A DNA stretch of 64,000 nt from Bradyrhizobium sp. Ghvi (GTDB taxonomy: Bacteria; Pseudomonadota; Alphaproteobacteria; Rhizobiales; Xanthobacteraceae). Below are positions 35,083-43,545 of this stretch, in pieces. Each line of letters opens with the position of its first letter. Position 1 is the stretch's first letter. The notes under the pieces are model-generated. The model searched no databases. It was given only the letters and a program-made list of their open reading frames with translations, and had not been told where the DNA came from. Location of the stretch: assembly GCF_900115265.1 (NCBI RefSeq), contig NZ_FOVU01000005.1, positions 62,001 to 126,000 of the forward strand, read 5' to 3'. Both the position numbers and the translations under genes were made by a program.

Positions 35083-36081
35083 ATGGAGTCAAGAAAGACT
35101 CGTTCGCAAATGAGGCGCCGGGATCTCGTCAAGGGAGCTGCCTTGGTGGGCGGTGCGGCGTTGACCGAGGTGGTTGCTACGCGCAGCGAAGCCAAGGAGC
35201 CGAAGTCCGATAAGCAGGTTCCGTCGTATTATCGGTTTGCGTTGGGGGAAGCACAGGTCACTGTCGTATCGGACGGACCGCTGCCCCTTGGAGACCCGAG
35301 CGAAAGCTTCCTGGGTGTGCCGAAGGAGGAAGTCGTGCGGATGCTCGACAAGAGCTTCCTTCCGACAAAGGAAGTCGTGCTCGAGCAGAATGCACCGGTT
35401 GTCAACTTTGGAAACAAGTTGGTGCTGTTTGACACCGGAATGGGATCACTCAAGCAGTTCGGGCCCACCACCGGGCGCCTGAAGAGCAGCCTCGCCGCTG
35501 CCGGAATTGCTCTTGAGGAAGTCGACGCGGTCGTCTGTTCGCACGCGCACTGGGATCACATCGGTGGTATCTGGGGGGACGATAACAAGCCGACCTTCCC
35601 GAACGCACAGATCTACATCAGCCAGACCGACTACGACTTTTGGACTGACAAGAGCAAGCTCGGCGGTGATCTCGATGGTCTGGTCAAGGCAGCGATCCAT
35701 AACCTGCCGCCGGTGCGCGATCGCATCGTTTTCTTCAAGGACGGCGAGCAGCTTCTACCGGGTGTTCATGCGATTGCATCGCCCGGTCACACACTCGGTC
35801 ATCACTGCTTCATGATTGAGTCGGCGGGGAAGTCGTTTTGCTATGTCGGGGATTTGACGCACCATCCCGTGCTTCTTTTCGAAAAACCTCGAATGGAGTT
35901 TCTGTTCGACACGGATTCCAAGCTGTCGGTGAAATCACGTGTGAGAGTGCTGGATATGTTGGCCGCGAACAGGACGCCGCTGATGTCATATCACTTCCCT
36001 TGGCCCGGCCTTGGCCACGTAGGGAAGGATGGTGACGGCTTCCGCTATTATCCTGAGCCAATGCACATGTCGTTTCTTTAG
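35083..36081 (+). CDS. Metallo-beta-lactamase-fold hydrolase, probably exported
   Basis: 332 aa. The N-terminus (MRRRDLVKGAALVGGAALTE) is a twin-arginine-type signal, suggesting export of a folded metalloenzyme. The metal site is complete: SHAHWDHIGG (H-x-H-x-D-H) near residue 155, GHTLGHH and GDLTHHP. A final LMSYHFPWPG supplies the last His. The family includes AHL lactonases and other lactonases or esterases. GGAGGAG precedes the ATG. A lactonase acting on a sugar lactone in the periplasm would fit the neighbourhood, but the substrate is unknown. A strong terminator follows. Confidence 0.87.
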   Translation: MESRKTRSQMRRRDLVKGAALVGGAALTEVVATRSEAKEPKSDKQVPSYYRFALGEAQVTVVSDGPLPLGDPSESFLGVPKEEVVRMLDKSFLPTKEVVLEQNAPVVNFGNKLVLFDTGMGSLKQFGPTTGRLKSSLAAAGIALEEVDAVVCSHAHWDHIGGIWGDDNKPTFPNAQIYISQTDYDFWTDKSKLGGDLDGLVKAAIHNLPPVRDRIVFFKDGEQLLPGVHAIASPGHTLGHHCFMIESAGKSFCYVGDLTHHPVLLFEKPRMEFLFDTDSKLSVKSRVRVLDMLAANRTPLMSYHFPWPGLGHVGKDGDGFRYYPEPMHMSFL

Positions 36082-36220
36082 CTTGCGGGGTAGGTCAAGT
36101 CGGGCCCTGCCAGGCATTGACCGGACCTGTCAGCGGAGTTCAGCCGCCGATCTAATGGCGGCCTGACAAGTTGGTCGGCGACACCGACCAAACAAGCGCG
36201 CAAGCGCTCCTCCCGAGACT

Positions 36221-36250
36221 GGCCCGGCCCTAGAGGTCGGGCCCTTTTTT
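36221..36250 (+). terminator. Rho-independent terminator after the MBL-fold gene
   Basis: GGCCCGGCC pairs with GGTCGGGCC (nine pairs, one G-T) around a 5-base loop and is followed by CTTTTTT. It ends the operon upstream and separates it from the glycerate kinase gene, whose ATG is 16 bases after the T-run. Confidence 0.85.
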
Positions 36251-36265
36251 AGAACGAGTATTGAA

Positions 36266-37546
36266 ATGACCGATCGACGCCTTCTCCTTCGCGCCGTTCT
36301 AGATGCCGCGATCGCCGCCGCCCATCCCAACGTCATACTGGTGCCTCATCTTCCGGCAGCTCCGAGGGGCCGTTTGATCTGTCTCGCAGCCGGCAAAGGG
36401 GCCGCCGCCATGGCCGCAGCGGCCGAGCGGCACTACCTGGATGTGTTCAAGTTTGACCCGGATCGACTGATCGGCATCGCGACAACCCGGCACGGTCATC
36501 GCGTGCCGACGAGATGCGTCGAGGTCATTGAGGCCGGTCATCCGGTGCCGGACGAGCCAGGACGGGAGAGTACCGAAAGGACGCTGCGACTCGCCCAGAG
36601 TGCCCGAGAGGAAGACTTGGTCTTGGTGTTGCTGTCCGGTGGCGGTTCCGCCAACTGGATCGCACCTGTTGACGGCATTACCTTCGTCCAGAAGCAGCAA
36701 CTGACGCGTTCGTTATTGCGCTCCGGCGCACGGATCGACGAGATCAACATCGTCCGCAAACACCTGTCGCGTATCAAAGGTGGACGCCTCGCGCGTGCCA
36801 GCATGCGGGCTGAGGTCGTGGCGCTTGCAATTTCCGACGTGCCATTCGACGATCCGTCCTCAATTGCGTCCGGACCGACCGTACCGGATCAGACGACGCT
36901 CGCGGACGCGCGAGCGGTAATCGAGAAATACGACCTCCTGCCAGATGAGGCGATTCGTCACGCCCTCAGGCATCCGCAAAACGAGAGCTGTAAGCCTAAT
37001 GATCCGTGTTTTGCCAGGACGCGCCTGGAGCTAATCGCAAGGCCACGCGACGCGCTGGCTGCAGCGATTGCTGCCGCAGGAAAAGCTGGCTACGAGATCA
37101 TCGATCTCGGAGCTGATCTTGAAGGTGAGGCGCGTGATGTCGCGGCCAACCATGCGCGCCTGGCGCTGCAAGCTCGGTCGGAACGAAAGCGCGTCGCCAT
37201 AGTGTCGGGTGGGGAGCTAACGGTCACCGTTCGCGGCAATGGGCGTGGCGGACCCAATCAGGAGTATGCACTCGCGTTAGCCCTCGCGCTCAACGGCGAG
37301 AGTGGCATCGCAGCTCTTGCTGCAGATACCGATGGTGCAGATGGCGGCAGCGGGGTCGCGTCAGATCCTGCCGGCGCCATTATTGACGAGCGGACCCTTA
37401 GTCGGGCCAAATCGCGCGGCCTCGACGCTCGGTCGTATCTCGGCAACAATGACGCAAGCGCCTTCTTCGCAGAGACCGGCGATCTGCTGCAGACGGGTCC
37501 AACGTTGACGAATGTCAATGATCTGCGGGTCATCCTGGTTGAGTAG
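36266..37546 (+). CDS. Glycerate 2-kinase, MOFRL family (TtuD/GckA type)
   Basis: 426 aa. Converts D-glycerate to 2-phosphoglycerate with ATP; the family is often misnamed hydroxypyruvate reductase. The N-terminal DUF4147 domain has LICLAAGKGAAAMAAA near residue 37 and VLLSGGGSANW near residue 125, with LSRIKGGRLA. The C-terminal MOFRL domain has VSGGELTVTVRGNGRGGPNQE and AADTDGADG. Length is typical. It would take up glycerate made from glyoxylate or hydroxypyruvate, so it links the glycolate and tetronate ends of this region to glycolysis. Confidence 0.9.
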   Translation: MTDRRLLLRAVLDAAIAAAHPNVILVPHLPAAPRGRLICLAAGKGAAAMAAAAERHYLDVFKFDPDRLIGIATTRHGHRVPTRCVEVIEAGHPVPDEPGRESTERTLRLAQSAREEDLVLVLLSGGGSANWIAPVDGITFVQKQQLTRSLLRSGARIDEINIVRKHLSRIKGGRLARASMRAEVVALAISDVPFDDPSSIASGPTVPDQTTLADARAVIEKYDLLPDEAIRHALRHPQNESCKPNDPCFARTRLELIARPRDALAAAIAAAGKAGYEIIDLGADLEGEARDVAANHARLALQARSERKRVAIVSGGELTVTVRGNGRGGPNQEYALALALALNGESGIAALAADTDGADGGSGVASDPAGAIIDERTLSRAKSRGLDARSYLGNNDASAFFAETGDLLQTGPTLTNVNDLRVILVE

Positions 37547-37612
37547 CCGCAGCCGCCGCCTGGCCCATTCGGAGCGGAACGGAATGCGATCGCCCGGGCG
37601 TTCGACGTGCCT

Positions 37613-38506
37613 CTAGGTCTCAGTCTCGCGTAAAGCCTGCGACATCCATTTCCGGAACGTGGCGATCTTCGGTACGTTGGTGCGAGATCGGCGGTATACC
37701 AGGCTGTGACACAGCATACGAGCGCCATTCGGTCCGAAAGGCATGACCAGGCGACCGCTTTCGAGCTCGCGTTGGACTAGCAGCCGGCTCTCCAAACAAA
37801 CACCGAGGCCGTCAACGGCGGTGCTGATGGCCATGAAGGAGCGGTCAAAACGAGGGCCACGCTCTAGATCCAGCTCGAGCTTTGCGTCGTCCGCCCAGTG
37901 CTTCCATCGGTAGAGGTTGACCTCGGAGTGGATCAAGACGTGCTTCTTTATGTCAGCCGGCGTCCGAATCCGCGATGCGCCTTTCATGAGCTTGGGTGAG
38001 CACAATACGACGATCGTCTCGAGCGGAAACGAGTCAACACCCAAGTAGGCTGCAGGCACGAAGGTGCCGTATCGAATATCGATGTCGACGGCATCGCCTC
38101 CGAGATCGGCAGCGTCGCCCGATGCATTCAATCTCAAATCGATTTCCGGATTGAGCGCGCCGAATCTGGAGAGCCGTGGCATCAGCCACTGGCTCGCAAA
38201 ACTCGGAACCGAATGTATCGTCAGAATGTCGCTTTTGCCTTTTCGCGCGACAGTCTGGCTTGCGGCTTCAATACGCCCGAGCGCCTCGGATACTTCGTCG
38301 GCATACTTTCGACCGATGTCGGTCAGCATGACCGCGCGGTTGATCCGATGAAAGAGCTGTACGCCTAAAGTAGTTTCCAGTGACCTGATTTGGTGGCTCA
38401 CGGCGGAGGGCGTCACCCTTAATTCGTCCGCGGCGCGAAGGAAGGAGCCAAGACGCGCGGCGGCTTCGAAAATCTGGATGGCGCGCAAGTGGAGCAGGTG
38501 GGTCAT
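37613..38506 (-). CDS. LysR-family transcriptional regulator (GcvA-like)
   Basis: 297 aa. N-terminal helix-turn-helix (FEAAARLGSFLRAADELRVTPSAVSHQIRSLE) at about residues 14-46, followed by a LysR substrate-binding domain with SVPSFASQWLMPRLSRF, the motif of the GcvA-like subgroup. It is divergent from the L-threonate dehydrogenase gene and convergent with the glycerate kinase gene. By the usual LysR rule it is the likely regulator of the divergent ltnD operon, with a sugar acid as inducer. Confidence 0.9.
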   Translation of the reverse strand: MTHLLHLRAIQIFEAAARLGSFLRAADELRVTPSAVSHQIRSLETTLGVQLFHRINRAVMLTDIGRKYADEVSEALGRIEAASQTVARKGKSDILTIHSVPSFASQWLMPRLSRFGALNPEIDLRLNASGDAADLGGDAVDIDIRYGTFVPAAYLGVDSFPLETIVVLCSPKLMKGASRIRTPADIKKHVLIHSEVNLYRWKHWADDAKLELDLERGPRFDRSFMAISTAVDGLGVCLESRLLVQRELESGRLVMPFGPNGARMLCHSLVYRRSRTNVPKIATFRKWMSQALRETET

Positions 38507-38740
38507 GGTTCACATGAATATAGATCATCTAACTTGGACTTTAATTCCTTTGTTGGTGCCGGGCAAGGTTACTAGGCTCAAGCGATAGAGAATGCGGACA
38601 GACAACCGCAAGATCCGGAGGTACGTCCAGTGTGCTCTCATCGCGAGGGCCCTCCGATCCTTCTTGCTTGGTTAGCGCTCCTTCGCGAAGGCGAGGGACG
38701 CCGCGTGCTCGAAAGCAATAAGAAGGGACAACATCGCGAT

Positions 38741-39667
38741 ATGAGTATGACGCGGGATAGCAAGAGCACGGAACTATCCAAGGCAATCAACATCGGGTTT
38801 ATCGGACTCGGATCCATGGGCTCAAGGATGGCCGCGCATCTCTGCGCTCGCAGCTATCGAGTGAAGGGATATGACGTCAGAGCTGAAGCTCGCGCCGCGT
38901 TCGAAAAGGAGGGAGGTATCTGGGCCGATGCGGCTAAGGATACCGCGCTGGGCGCCGATTTTCTGGTGCTTATGGTGGTGAACGTTGCCCAGGCAGAGCA
39001 ACTGCTGTTTGAGGCGGGTGTTCTTGACGCTCTGCCAAAGGAAAGCGGCGTTGTGCTCATGGCGACCTGTCCAGCGGCAGACGTTGAAAGAATATCAAAA
39101 GCGGTCACCAAAACCGGCCGCAGCTTCGTTGATGCTCCCGTGTCCGGAGGAGTCGCGGGTGCCGCCTCAGCTACGCTCACCATCATGGCGGCTTGCGCGA
39201 ACGAAACGTTTTCTCGCGTGGAGCCGCTTCTTCAGGCGATGGGAGACAAAGTGCATCATGTCGGGTCGATTCCTGGGCAGGGGGCGCTGGTAAAGACAAT
39301 CAACCAGCTCCTGTGCGGCGTGCATCTGGCGGCAGCTGCAGAGGCGGTCTCACTCGGTGCGCAGGCGGACATAGATCCCCAGATCCTGATCAACATCTTC
39401 TCTGAATCTTCAGCGTCCAGCTGGATGTTGCGCGACAGGGGCTCCCGCATGATTGCGGGCGAACCTCAGGTGACCAGCGCCATCGATATCTTCGTCAAGG
39501 ACCTCGGAATCGTTTTGGATGCCGGCCAGCGTCTGAAAGCGCCGACCCCGCTCGCGTCAATCGCACAGCAGATGTTTTTGGCGGTTTCGGGCCAAGGCTT
39601 TGGTCAGGTCGACGACAGTCAGGTCGTAAGAGCATATCGCGCAATGACCGGTGTGTTGGGAAGGTGA
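38741..39667 (+). CDS. ltnD: L-threonate dehydrogenase (beta-hydroxyacid dehydrogenase family)
   Basis: 308 aa NAD-dependent enzyme oxidising L-threonate to 2-oxo-L-threonate in the DUF1537-type tetronate pathway. GFIGLGSMGSRMA is the nucleotide motif, DAPVSGGVAGAA the substrate loop and GALVKTINQLLCGVHLAAAAEA the catalytic Lys segment. The stretches VVNVAQAEQLLFEAG, SSWMLRDRG and AIDIFVKDLGIVLD are those I know from LtnD rather than from tartronate semialdehyde reductase. The ATG at 38741 was preferred because the frame upstream is unlike the family. A second ATG lies at 38747. Confidence 0.85.
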   Translation: MSMTRDSKSTELSKAINIGFIGLGSMGSRMAAHLCARSYRVKGYDVRAEARAAFEKEGGIWADAAKDTALGADFLVLMVVNVAQAEQLLFEAGVLDALPKESGVVLMATCPAADVERISKAVTKTGRSFVDAPVSGGVAGAASATLTIMAACANETFSRVEPLLQAMGDKVHHVGSIPGQGALVKTINQLLCGVHLAAAAEAVSLGAQADIDPQILINIFSESSASSWMLRDRGSRMIAGEPQVTSAIDIFVKDLGIVLDAGQRLKAPTPLASIAQQMFLAVSGQGFGQVDDSQVVRAYRAMTGVLGR

Positions 39668-39668
39668 G

Positions 39669-40526
39669 ATGATGCGCCAGGCAAACAGTCATTTCGCTGA
39701 TCTGAGCGAGGTTTCGCTGCATTACTTGGCGGCCGGCAAAGGCGATCCGGTGGTTCTGCTGCACGGGATCCCTCAATCCTCGTATGAATGGCGGTTCGTG
39801 ATGCCACGGCTCGCTGAGCGATACTTCGTGATCGCTCCGGACCTTCGTGGACTGGGAGACTCGACCTGTCCGCAATCGGGATACGACAAGAAGACCGTAG
39901 CCGAGGACATCTGGCAGCTTGTCAACGGTCACTTGGGAATCGAACGATTTCATCTTGTCGGACACGACTGGGGCGGGCCGGTCGCGTTCTCGCTCGCTGC
40001 ACATCACGCGGAGGCGGTGTCGAAGCTCGCGATTCTGGACGTGACGATTCCGGGCGATGGCGGAGAAATGTCGCAGGGCGGGCGGCGATGGCATCACCCC
40101 TTCTATCGCACTCCGGATCTTCCCGAGGCACTCTGCGCGGGGCGTGAAGAACTAGTGCTGAACTGGTTCTTCGAGAACTACGGCCATCGCGCCAATTGCC
40201 TCTCGGAGGACGACAAGCAGGAATATTACCGGACCTACAAGAAGCTCGGGGCGTTCCGAGCAATGTTCGGCTACTACCGGGCCTTTGCGCAGGACGTCGC
40301 GGACAATCAGGCGATATTGGCATCGCAAGGCAAGCTCAAGATGCCGGTTTTGGCGCTGGGCGGCGAGAAGGCATTCGGACGCGGGCCCGAAACCATCGAG
40401 TCGCTAAAGCGTGTCGCTGAAAATGTGCGGGGCGGCACGATCCCGGACAGCGGACATTGGGTGGCCGAAGAGGCGCCGGAATTCATCTCCGAGGCGTTGT
40501 TGGGCTTCTTTGCAGAGAAGGAATAG
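39669..40526 (+). CDS. Alpha/beta hydrolase, epoxide hydrolase/haloacetate dehalogenase-like
   Basis: 285 aa. HGIPQSSYEWR near residue 36 forms the oxyanion region, DLRGLGDS follows, and the nucleophile elbow is VGHDWGG with an Asp rather than Ser, as in epoxide hydrolases and fluoroacetate/haloalkane dehalogenases. The catalytic His is in SGHWVAEEAPE near the C-terminus. Two adjacent ATGs (39669, 39672) follow AAGGTGAG; the gene starts two bases after the ltnD stop, so the two are translated together. Its substrate within a sugar-acid pathway is not clear. Confidence 0.88.
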   Translation: MMRQANSHFADLSEVSLHYLAAGKGDPVVLLHGIPQSSYEWRFVMPRLAERYFVIAPDLRGLGDSTCPQSGYDKKTVAEDIWQLVNGHLGIERFHLVGHDWGGPVAFSLAAHHAEAVSKLAILDVTIPGDGGEMSQGGRRWHHPFYRTPDLPEALCAGREELVLNWFFENYGHRANCLSEDDKQEYYRTYKKLGAFRAMFGYYRAFAQDVADNQAILASQGKLKMPVLALGGEKAFGRGPETIESLKRVAENVRGGTIPDSGHWVAEEAPEFISEALLGFFAEKE

Positions 40527-40593
40527 GCGCAGGCGTTCGCCCGCGCAGAAATCGACCAAAGAAAATACCAGTAACATTGTGGAGGAGGAGACG

Positions 40594-41607
40594 ATGAGAA
40601 AGTTGTCGCGACGTAGCATGCTGCACGGGGGAGTTGGTATTGCACTTGGTCTTGCATATCCCTCGATTGTCAGGGCCGAGCCGCAGTTCAAGTTGAAGTT
40701 CGCCAATATCATGCCGAAGGATCATCCGCTCAACACGCGGATGACGGAGTCAGCCGAGGCGATCCTGAAGCTGACCGACGGACGTGTGGCAATCGAGATC
40801 TTCCCGAACAGTCAGCTTGGCACCGACGCAGATATGCTTAGCCAGCTGCGGTCGGGTGCGATCGAGTTCTTCGCATCGTCGGGCCTGATTGTAGCCACCC
40901 TGGTGCCGGTCGCTGCGATCACCGGAATCGGATTTGCCTTCGCGGACTATTCCCAGGTCTGGAACGCCGTCGACGGTCCTCTTGGAAAACACATCATCGC
41001 GAGCTTCGCCAAGTCGAACATCGTGGCTTTTGAGAAGATGTGGGACAACGGCTTTCGGCAAACCACCTCGGCCAAGAGCCCGATCAAGACGCCCGATGAT
41101 CTAAAGGGCTTCAAGATCAGGGTGCCGCCGAGTCCGTTGTGGACGTCGCTTTTCAAATCCCTCGGCGCGTCGCCGACCTCGATTCCGTGGGGCGAGACCT
41201 ATTCCGCACTCCAGACCAAGGTGGCCGACGGCCTCGAAAATCCGTTGGCGGGAATTTACTTCGCCAAGATGTACGAGGTCCAGAAGTACCTTTCCGAAAC
41301 GAACCACATGTGGGACGGCTTCTGGTTCCTGGCAAACAAGCGGGCATTTGACGGTATCCCTGCCTCGGACCGCGATGTCATCGTCAAGGCGGTCAACGAG
41401 GCTGCAGTCAAGCAGCGCGCCGACGTCGCGGCGCTCAACAACTCGCTCCAGAGCGAATTGAGCACGAAGGGTCTGGAGTTCGTCAAAGTCGATACGGCCG
41501 CGTTCCGCTCCAAGCTGCAGCAGTCGGGCTTCTACGGCGAATGGAAGGGCAAGTATGGGGAAGAAGCCTGGTCTCTTCTCGAGGCAGCGAGCGGCAAGCT
41601 GAGCTGA
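40594..41607 (+). CDS. TRAP transporter periplasmic binding protein, DctP family
   Basis: 337 aa. GGAGGAGGAG precedes the ATG. Signal peptide with a twin-arginine motif (SRRSMLHGG), cleaved near VRAEPQ. DctP signature: EIFPNSQLGTDADMLSQL, PDDLKGFKIRVPPSPLW with the substrate-clamping Arg, and YSALQTKVADGLEN. It is clearly related to 4585-5613 along its length. It lies downstream of ltnD and its ligand may therefore be L-threonate or a similar hydroxy acid. Confidence 0.94.
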   Translation: MRKLSRRSMLHGGVGIALGLAYPSIVRAEPQFKLKFANIMPKDHPLNTRMTESAEAILKLTDGRVAIEIFPNSQLGTDADMLSQLRSGAIEFFASSGLIVATLVPVAAITGIGFAFADYSQVWNAVDGPLGKHIIASFAKSNIVAFEKMWDNGFRQTTSAKSPIKTPDDLKGFKIRVPPSPLWTSLFKSLGASPTSIPWGETYSALQTKVADGLENPLAGIYFAKMYEVQKYLSETNHMWDGFWFLANKRAFDGIPASDRDVIVKAVNEAAVKQRADVAALNNSLQSELSTKGLEFVKVDTAAFRSKLQQSGFYGEWKGKYGEEAWSLLEAASGKLS

Positions 41608-41614
41608 GGGCACG

Positions 41615-43474
41615 ATGGCGGTGACTGACGGACCAGTGATGATCGGCATCCGACCGGGTCTTGGCCCAAGGCTGATAGCTTGGCTGATATCTCTCACCGA
41701 GCTGTTCGCTGGCGCGGTCGTTGCGGTCGAGATCGGAGTGCTGTCGATCGGCGTGATTGCCAGGTATGTCTTCCAAGCGCCAATCGTCTGGACCGACGAA
41801 CTCGCTCAGATCTTATTCGTCTGGCTCTCCATGCTCGGCTCCGCCATCGCGCTGCACCGCGGCCAGCACATGCGTATGACAGCCCTTGTCGATCGGTTCG
41901 GCCCTTCGGCGCGGGCAAACTGCGAAACGGTGGCGTTGTTGGCTTGCGTCGCCTTCATGGTCCTCATGCTCTGGCCGGCGATCGACTACGCGCATGAGGA
42001 GTCGTTTGTGATTACTCCGGCGCTGGAGTTGCCGGGATCGATGCGCGCAGCGGCGCTGCCCGTGGGGCTCGTCCTCATGGTCGTCTTCGCGCTCGCAAAG
42101 GTGGGTTCGATCGCGCGCCCGCGGTTGGTGACCGCCTTTTGCCTTGTGGCCGGCATCACTGCGCTCGTGTGGTTGTCTCGCGGCTTCTTCCTTGGCCTCG
42201 GAAACCTCAACCTCGTGCTGTTCTTCGTGGGCCTGGTCGGCGTGGCCGTGTTTCTCGGCGTGCCTATCGCATTTGCGTTCGGGATGGCCGCTCTTGGATA
42301 CATCGGACTTGCAACGAATTCGCCTGTGCTGACGATCGCCGGGCGGATGGATGAGGGCATGTCGCACCTGATCTTGCTCGCTGTTCCGCTCTTCGTATTC
42401 CTCGGCTACTTGATGGAACTCACAGGGATGGCGAAGGCGATGGTCGACTTCCTCGCAGCGCTGCTCGGCCATGTCAGGGGCGGGTTGAGCTACGTTCTGA
42501 TCGGCGCCATGTACCTCGTGTCCGGCATCTCTGGTTCGAAAACCGCAGACATGGCCGCGGTAGCCCCCTCGCTGCTTCCGGAAATGAGGAAGCGTGGACA
42601 AAAGAGCGGGGAGCTCGTCGCATTGCTCGCCGCGACCGGCGCCCAGACCGAGACCATCCCACCCAGCCTCGTGTTGATTACGATCGGCTCGGTAACCAGC
42701 GTGTCGATCGCGGCGCTCTTTACAGGGGGCTTGGTACCGGCGGTCGTCCTCGGTCTCTTCCTGGCGATGGTCGTTTGGTGGAGGAACAGGCGAGAGGATC
42801 TTTCGCACATCTCGAAGCCGCCGCGGCGGGATATTCTCCGCGCATTTCTCTTCGCGCTCCCAGCGCTCGCGCTTCCGTTCATCATCAGAGCGGCGGTCGT
42901 CGAGGGCGTGGCCACGGCCACGGAAGTCTCGACAATCGGTATCGCATACTCGGTCCTCGTCGGAATTTTGATCTATCGCCAGTGCGACTGGTCGAAATTT
43001 CCAAAGATGCTGATCGACACGGCCGCGCTGTCGGGCGCCATTCTGTTTATCATCGGCGCCGCGACAACCGTCGCCTGGTGTTTGACGCAGTCGGGGTTTT
43101 CGCGCGATCTCGCAAAGGTCATGGCGTCGCTTCCCGGCGGCGGCCCAACGTTCATGGCCGTGTCGATCCTGATGTTTATCGTCCTGGGGAGCGTGCTGGA
43201 GGGAATACCGGCGCTCGTGCTTTTCGCTCCTCTTATGTTCCCAGTCGCGAAGGCTGTCGGCCTTCACGAGGTGCACTATGCGATGGTGATCATCCTGGCG
43301 ATGGGAATGGGACTCTTCCTTCCGCCATTCGGCGTCGGATATTACGCAGCTTGCGCGATCGGTCGCGCCGATCCGGCGGAAGGCATTCGTCCCTTGGCGG
43401 GATACATGCTGGCGCTGCTTGCCGGCCTCGTCGTGGTCGCGTGCATCCCCTGGCTCTCGATCGGCTTTCTCTAG
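41615..43474 (+). CDS. TRAP transporter, fused small (DctQ) and large (DctM) permease
   Basis: 619 aa. DctQ part at about residues 15-180 (WTDELAQILFVWLSMLGSAIALHRGQHMRMTAL), DctM part from about 195 on (FFVGLVGVAVFLGVPIAFAFG, SGSKTADMAAVAPSLLPEM, GAQTETIPPSLVLI, PPFGVGYYAACAIGR). It starts seven bases after the binding-protein stop, with GAGGG before the ATG. It is the close paralogue of 2599-4536; here the receptor gene comes first, while there it comes second. Confidence 0.93.
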   Translation: MAVTDGPVMIGIRPGLGPRLIAWLISLTELFAGAVVAVEIGVLSIGVIARYVFQAPIVWTDELAQILFVWLSMLGSAIALHRGQHMRMTALVDRFGPSARANCETVALLACVAFMVLMLWPAIDYAHEESFVITPALELPGSMRAAALPVGLVLMVVFALAKVGSIARPRLVTAFCLVAGITALVWLSRGFFLGLGNLNLVLFFVGLVGVAVFLGVPIAFAFGMAALGYIGLATNSPVLTIAGRMDEGMSHLILLAVPLFVFLGYLMELTGMAKAMVDFLAALLGHVRGGLSYVLIGAMYLVSGISGSKTADMAAVAPSLLPEMRKRGQKSGELVALLAATGAQTETIPPSLVLITIGSVTSVSIAALFTGGLVPAVVLGLFLAMVVWWRNRREDLSHISKPPRRDILRAFLFALPALALPFIIRAAVVEGVATATEVSTIGIAYSVLVGILIYRQCDWSKFPKMLIDTAALSGAILFIIGAATTVAWCLTQSGFSRDLAKVMASLPGGGPTFMAVSILMFIVLGSVLEGIPALVLFAPLMFPVAKAVGLHEVHYAMVIILAMGMGLFLPPFGVGYYAACAIGRADPAEGIRPLAGYMLALLAGLVVVACIPWLSIGFL

Positions 43475-43545
43475 CGCCTCAGCCTCGAACGATTTGATCG
43501 GACGGCGAAGAAACAATCACAGACGTGAACACACAAGGGTTAAAC

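Noticed and set aside
41813-43516. 567-codon minus-strand ORF
   Set aside because: Fully antisense to the fused TRAP permease; His/Arg/Asp-rich composition typical of the reverse strand of GC-rich genes.
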